DNA of 38,978 nt from Methyloglobulus morosus KoM1 (GTDB taxonomy: Bacteria; Pseudomonadota; Gammaproteobacteria; Methylococcales; Methylomonadaceae): contig NZ_AYLO01000108.1 in assembly GCF_000496735.2 (NCBI RefSeq), positions 1-38,978 of the forward strand, in the 5' to 3' direction. Made by a program: the position numbers and the translations under genes. The notes beneath the pieces were generated by a model, which was not told where the DNA came from, did no database searches, and saw only the letters and a program-made list of their open reading frames with translations. Every line of letters begins with the position of its first letter. Within the stretch, counting starts at the first letter, position 1. Below, piece after piece: positions 38,636-38,978 of the stretch.

Positions 38636-38899
38636 TGATCATTAATGATTATCTCCAAATCTCGTTCTATTTCATTACGCTCTTGCTATTCGCAAAGCCT
38701 TTGGGTGTTTATATGGCGAACGTGTACGAAAACTGCCCTGTGCTGATTAATCGCTGTTTCGCGCCCATAGAATTGGCGTTACCGTTTGGGCGGGATTAAT
38801 CCTGAACAAGAAATGTCGTGGAAAGCGTATGCGGCGGCCTTGTTGTGGTTTAACCTGTTGGGTGGATTGGCGGTATTTCTGGTAGTGGCTAAACATTAA
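38635..38899 (+). pseudogene. kdpA: kdpA remnant, frameshifted and truncated
   Basis: The first frame (MIINDYLQISFYFITLLLFA, then KPLGVYMANVYEN) is the KdpA N-terminus. Near 38778-38782 one extra base shifts the frame; the next frame continues as YRLGGINPEQEMSWKAYAAA, then LLWFNLLGGLAVFL, again KdpA. It then meets a stop after VVAKH at 38899. Only about 87 of roughly 560-600 residues are present, and none of the selectivity-filter repeats. A sequencing error could explain the frameshift but not the early stop with a new gene starting 35 nt later. Confidence 0.75.
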
Positions 38900-38933
38900 C
38901 TGATAAGCTTGAATTATAGGAGACGACAAACCA

Positions 38934-38978
38934 ATGGATAACGCCGTCATGCCACGTTGCGTCCTTGGAGAACGAGAG
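38934..38978 (+). CDS. 5' end of a gene cut by the window edge
   Basis: An ATG behind a strong TAGGAG ribosome site opens 15 codons (MDNAVMPRCVLGERE) to the window end. Position after the kdpFA remnants suggests kdpB or another gene of the kdp locus, but the residues are too few to identify it. Confidence 0.4.
   Translation, partial: MDNAVMPRCVLGERE

Overview
The window reads as chromosomal DNA of a gammaproteobacterium. The complete F1Fo ATP synthase operon runs straight into glmU and glmS, a typical gammaproteobacterial order, and pyrE, ybiT, rhlE and a DUF1415 gene are all of gammaproteobacterial type. Gene style, the DUF692/DUF2063 cassette and the polysaccharide-type genes would suit a type I methanotroph (Methylococcales) or a relative. 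That placement is inference, because no methane-oxidation gene is present.

Positions 1-14751 are housekeeping. They hold a minus-strand POT-family peptide transporter with an intrinsic terminator just upstream of its likely start, then pyrE, a dynamin-like GTPase, atpIBEFHAGDC behind a good sigma-70 promoter that carries a perfect 16-bp palindrome on its upstream side, a terminator, glmU and glmS. Immediately after the glmS stop the DNA changes character (14753-16230). A 5'-truncated DruA (DUF4338, Druantia-type anti-phage) remnant is cut by a frameshifted, truncated IS1595-family transposase, followed by a degraded IS3-family transposase tail. This is a decayed accessory patch at the classic glmS-3' integration hotspot.

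Positions 16251-21001 hold envelope and sugar-related genes: a VanZ-like/LamG fusion membrane protein, a WbpA-type UDP-sugar 6-dehydrogenase and an L-2-hydroxyglutarate oxidase. Positions 21254-26158 form a phosphate-scavenging island of three minus-strand secreted phosphatases (PhoD-like, glycerophosphodiester phosphodiesterase, 5'-nucleotidase). Two of them have recognisable Pho-box-type direct repeats with 11-bp period placed 10 nt before a -10 element.

Positions 26159-33874 contain a long structured intergenic stretch, an unrecognised two-domain protein (transglutaminase-like triad plus HET-C/zinc-phospholipase-like helical domain), a MITE-like nested inverted repeat, the ABC-F protein YbiT, the DEAD-box helicase RhlE behind a long leader, a DUF1488 protein, a 34-residue Lys-rich miniprotein and a DUF1415 protein.

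The most unusual system is at 34295-38306. A 743-residue ferritin-like (VioB/iminophenylpyruvate dimer synthase-type) protein carries a C-terminal Cys-rich tail built on Cys-x5-Cys spacing. It is followed at once by a DUF692 (MNIO) enzyme and an overlapping DUF2063 (BufC/HvfC-like) partner. This looks like a peptide-modifying MNIO cassette whose substrate is the tail of a large metalloenzyme-like protein, not a small precursor peptide. The window ends in kdpF and a broken kdpA (frameshift plus early stop), followed by the first codons of another gene.
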